From Thermoplasmata archaeon (GTDB lineage Archaea; Thermoplasmatota; Thermoplasmata; Thermoplasmatales; GCA-001856825): a stretch of 64,000 bases of DNA. The stretch lies in assembly GCA_021797915.1 (NCBI GenBank), contig JAJZYT010000001.1:78473-142472 (forward strand), given 5' to 3'. A program made the translations under genes and the position numbers. Under the pieces are notes generated by a model, which worked only from the letters and a program-made list of their open reading frames with translations, was not told the origin of the DNA and ran no database searches. This document shows positions 62,020-64,000 of the stretch, piece by piece. The first letter of the stretch is position 1. The number at the start of each line of letters is the position of its first letter.

Positions 62020-63387
62020 TCAAAGCTTAAAGCCAAGTTTAAATTCCTTTCCAACTTCTTCAAATATCTTCTTTTCTATTTCAACGCCAGCTGAAAGATA
62101 GCACTGCTTAGCACTTTCATATCCATTTTCTCCTAATTTTTCCGAACCCTCTCCTACTGCTGAAAGCAGCATCTCGCTCGCGGTGTCAAAATCTCCTGCT
62201 GGGAAGACGTAGCCATTAGATCCATTGATAACTAGCTCGCTCACGCCTGTTCCGCTGCTCACCACAACCGGTTTCTTGTTGACCCAACCTTCAAGGACAG
62301 TCATCCCGAAACCTTCGAGCGTTGAGGTTAGAAGTACCGCGGAAGCCAAGCTGTAAGCCGCTTTTAGCTCATCCTTTGATGAATGCCCAAGGAACGTCAC
62401 CTTATCTTCCAGCTTAAGTTCCTTAACCAGTCCCTCAAGTTCTGCCCTCCACGCTCCTCCTTTTCTAAATCCAAGCCCTCCTCTGGAGGAAGATGAAAAA
62501 CTGCCGTTTCCGATGAGTACCAGTCTTAATTTTTCTTTTTTTGCTGCCTTGGCAAAAGCTCTTATCCCGATATCTTGGGATTTTATGCGATCCATTCTCG
62601 CCACTATAACCACTAATTTTTCATCAGCTTTCAGGCCCACTTTTTCTTTGAATTTGTCAAATTCTGAAGAGCTCGGAGGATCGGTCCACTCCCGGGGATC
62701 TACGTACGGGTACAGCTGATATGCCCTTCCTCTGTAATCGGACTTTATCAACCCTTCAAGATCTCTTCTTGTGCTAACGACGACTGCATCAAAACTTTCC
62801 ATACCTTTGACGACTATCCTTCTCGCAAACGTTCCCATCTTTTCAGGGACGAAAGGTATGTGCCATCGAAGTATAGCTGGTGCTGCAGGACCTATAGCTG
62901 TGCCTGTCATAAGTAGTTGGAAGTCTTGTATATAGAAAAGATCGACGTCTCTCATGTACTCAAACATTTTAGTTGAGTTTTGCCAGTTGTAGGTTGCGTA
63001 GGCATTGAATTCTTCTTGAGTGAATTTTGATCTCCCAGATCCGTGAATTTCCGACCATAAGCCTTCTTTGAACCCAGTATAGTTCCTCAAGACTCGCTCG
63101 TCCACCTCCACGTGAGAAATCGTGAGATTTCCCATGGACAGTCTAGGGGGATAATTCACTCCTAGGGAAACCCAAACAACTTTTTCTAGAAATCCTTCTT
63201 CCATCATTGTTTTTACTGACGGGTAGAGCATGTTAGTCACTCCTCCAGGAGTGAACTCGTAATCAATTCCTTCCTCCAGACTTTGAATATCTAAAGGGTC
63301 TGGTAGTTCTCCGTACTTCTCAAGGAGGTCATTATAACTTAATTTGAACCTCACTATCGGAGTTTGACTGTTTACACATATTTTCAT
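62020..63387 (-). CDS. GT-B glycosyltransferase (trehalose-phosphate-synthase-like)
   Basis: A 455-residue GT-B enzyme. The C-terminal half is a GT4-type donor domain: ARMDRIKSQDIGIRAF (about 263-278), VLIGNGSF, and the E-x7-E motif in STLEGFGMTVLEGW. The N-terminal half has YIQDFQLLMTG and ILRWHIPFVPEKM, which resemble the VHDYHLML and HxPFPSPE blocks of trehalose-6-phosphate synthases (GT20). I infer a role in trehalose or a related glucoside synthesis, but other acceptors are possible. It is transcribed alone. Confidence 0.72.
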   Translation of the reverse strand: MKICVNSQTPIVRFKLSYNDLLEKYGELPDPLDIQSLEEGIDYEFTPGGVTNMLYPSVKTMMEEGFLEKVVWVSLGVNYPPRLSMGNLTISHVEVDERVLRNYTGFKEGLWSEIHGSGRSKFTQEEFNAYATYNWQNSTKMFEYMRDVDLFYIQDFQLLMTGTAIGPAAPAILRWHIPFVPEKMGTFARRIVVKGMESFDAVVVSTRRDLEGLIKSDYRGRAYQLYPYVDPREWTDPPSSSEFDKFKEKVGLKADEKLVVIVARMDRIKSQDIGIRAFAKAAKKEKLRLVLIGNGSFSSSSRGGLGFRKGGAWRAELEGLVKELKLEDKVTFLGHSSKDELKAAYSLASAVLLTSTLEGFGMTVLEGWVNKKPVVVSSGTGVSELVINGSNGYVFPAGDFDTASEMLLSAVGEGSEKLGENGYESAKQCYLSAGVEIEKKIFEEVGKEFKLGFKL

Positions 63388-63693
63388 CTGATATCAATAG
63401 AAGTATTCATTAAAAGGTTTCTTACAAAAAGCTTGAGAATTAGCGACTGAAGAGCTGTAAAAAATCTAGTACCATTCTCAGTTGCCAGTTCTACTAATTT
63501 TGGGTAAACGATTGTATTATATTTATATGAAATAATTACACACTATTCCGTTAAGCTGGTGCAATTCAGTTATAATCCCACTAATGGCAATTAACTGAAA
63601 CAGGAGTCAGACCAAAGCAATAGTGTTGGCAGTATCGGGATTCATAGCCGGCGCAGCTGGAAAGCTTAAGTATTTGATTTTCAAGGTGGATTA
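63388..63693. other. Divergent intergenic region
   Basis: About 300 bases between divergent genes. The left part is AT-rich with a TATA-like tattatatttatatg near 63515. Just before the methyltransferase is an open stretch of about 30 codons (63600-63693, reading LAVSGFIAGAAGKLKY) without a good start; it could be a remnant or chance. An RBS-like AAGGTGG precedes the next ATG. Confidence 0.4.
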
Positions 63694-64000
63694 ATGCTAA
63701 AAGATGATTTCTGGGATTACTTCAACAATAAAGGTGTATCCAAAGAAGATGTAAAGAAGCTATTGAAGCAGAGCGACCAAGTTGTAGATTACGAACGAAG
63801 TGTATTGAAGAATGGAAGATACTGGCAGATTTCCAAGGACGAAGTCAGGTCGTTGTACTCTGTCATCAAGGAAAAGGAACCCAAGATTGTTGTAGAAACA
63901 GGCATGGGCTCTGGTGTGTCAACCACAAGCATTCTTAGTGCGATGGGACCGAAAGGGAAATTGATTAGTATCGATCCAGGAACCCCGTACGGAAAGGGAG
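63694..64000 (+). CDS. Class I SAM-dependent methyltransferase, N-terminal part
   Basis: The frame runs off the right edge after about 102 residues. A helical N-terminal part (DDFWDYFNNKGVSKEDV) leads to the SAM-binding motif VVETGMGSGVSTTSILSAM, followed by LISIDPG with the acidic residue that would hold the ribose. That is typical of O-methyltransferase-like (Methyltransf_24) proteins. The substrate cannot be told. The ATG has AAGGTGG five bases ahead. Confidence 0.7.
   Translation, partial: MLKDDFWDYFNNKGVSKEDVKKLLKQSDQVVDYERSVLKNGRYWQISKDEVRSLYSVIKEKEPKIVVETGMGSGVSTTSILSAMGPKGKLISIDPGTPYGKG

Noticed and set aside
63600..63693. Small hydrophobic open stretch before the final methyltransferase
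   Set aside because: No convincing start codon, about 30 codons only; it may be chance, so it is not listed as a gene.
1..64000. CRISPR arrays, insertion sequences, rRNA genes
   Set aside because: Scanning for regularly spaced repeats, transposase motifs and rRNA landmarks gave nothing credible; the only mobile-element traces are at tRNA-Cys.

Overview
The window is a gene-dense chromosomal segment of an archaeon, most likely a member of the Thermoplasmatales or a close Thermoplasmata relative. The evidence is archaeal information machinery (PriL, TFS, aIF5B, aEF1B, L7Ae/S28e/L24e, TiaS), a bacterial-type HU homologue of the HTa kind, an SDR-type threonine dehydrogenase, and many genes with an AT-rich box about 25-30 bases before the start codon, as expected for leaderless transcripts. 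Genes are tightly packed, with ATGA/GTGA overlaps and several convergent 3' overlaps. No CRISPR array, rRNA or intact insertion sequence was seen.

0-15 kb: HD phosphohydrolase, M24 peptidase and PriL on +; a UppS-TiaS-AK6-CDP-alcohol phosphotransferase operon on -; a Trm5/TYW2-like methyltransferase facing TFS; QueC-QueD (preQ0 synthesis); a DsrE-like protein; an unusual three-gene operon ending in a HerA-type ATPase with a nuclease-like tail; and HTa. 15-23 kb: amino-acid and one-carbon metabolism (Tdh, Kbl, FtcD, Fhs, threonine ammonia-lyase), then a 190-nt stretch that folds into a nested multi-branch structure (candidate new RNA), then QueF. 23-33 kb: translation genes (L7Ae-S28e-L24e-Ndk-aIF5B, a zinc-ribbon microprotein, aEF1B), CDF transporter, HtpX and a 967-residue surface protein. 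33-37 kb: ArgS, DUF72, CBS protein, and a bacterial-type tRNA-guanine transglycosylase whose stop codon lies inside tRNA-Cys.

37.3-41.3 kb looks like an integrated island at the 3' end of tRNA-Cys: an integrase N-terminal-domain fragment, a four-gene operon of unknown function (membrane protein, 372-residue protein, 55-residue protein, uracil-DNA-glycosylase-like protein), an RHH-RelE toxin-antitoxin pair, and a 10-nt copy of the tRNA 3' end at the far border. A frameshifted HxlR-type regulator follows.

41.8-48 kb: a serine-biosynthesis-like operon (class V aminotransferase, SerA, DUF1015), an MscS channel and an aldehyde dehydrogenase. 48-60 kb is a carbohydrate cluster: two sugar transporters, GH4, GH1, an (alpha/alpha)6-type glycosidase, PIG-L deacetylase, SIS-domain deaminase/isomerase, a PHP phosphoesterase, a nitrilase homologue without its cysteine and a DUF6379-like small protein. 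The combination suggests uptake and breakdown of amino-sugar oligosaccharides, possibly chitobiose-like. The end holds PhzF, a cystathionine/methionine gamma-lyase-type enzyme, a GT-B glycosyltransferase and the start of a SAM methyltransferase.
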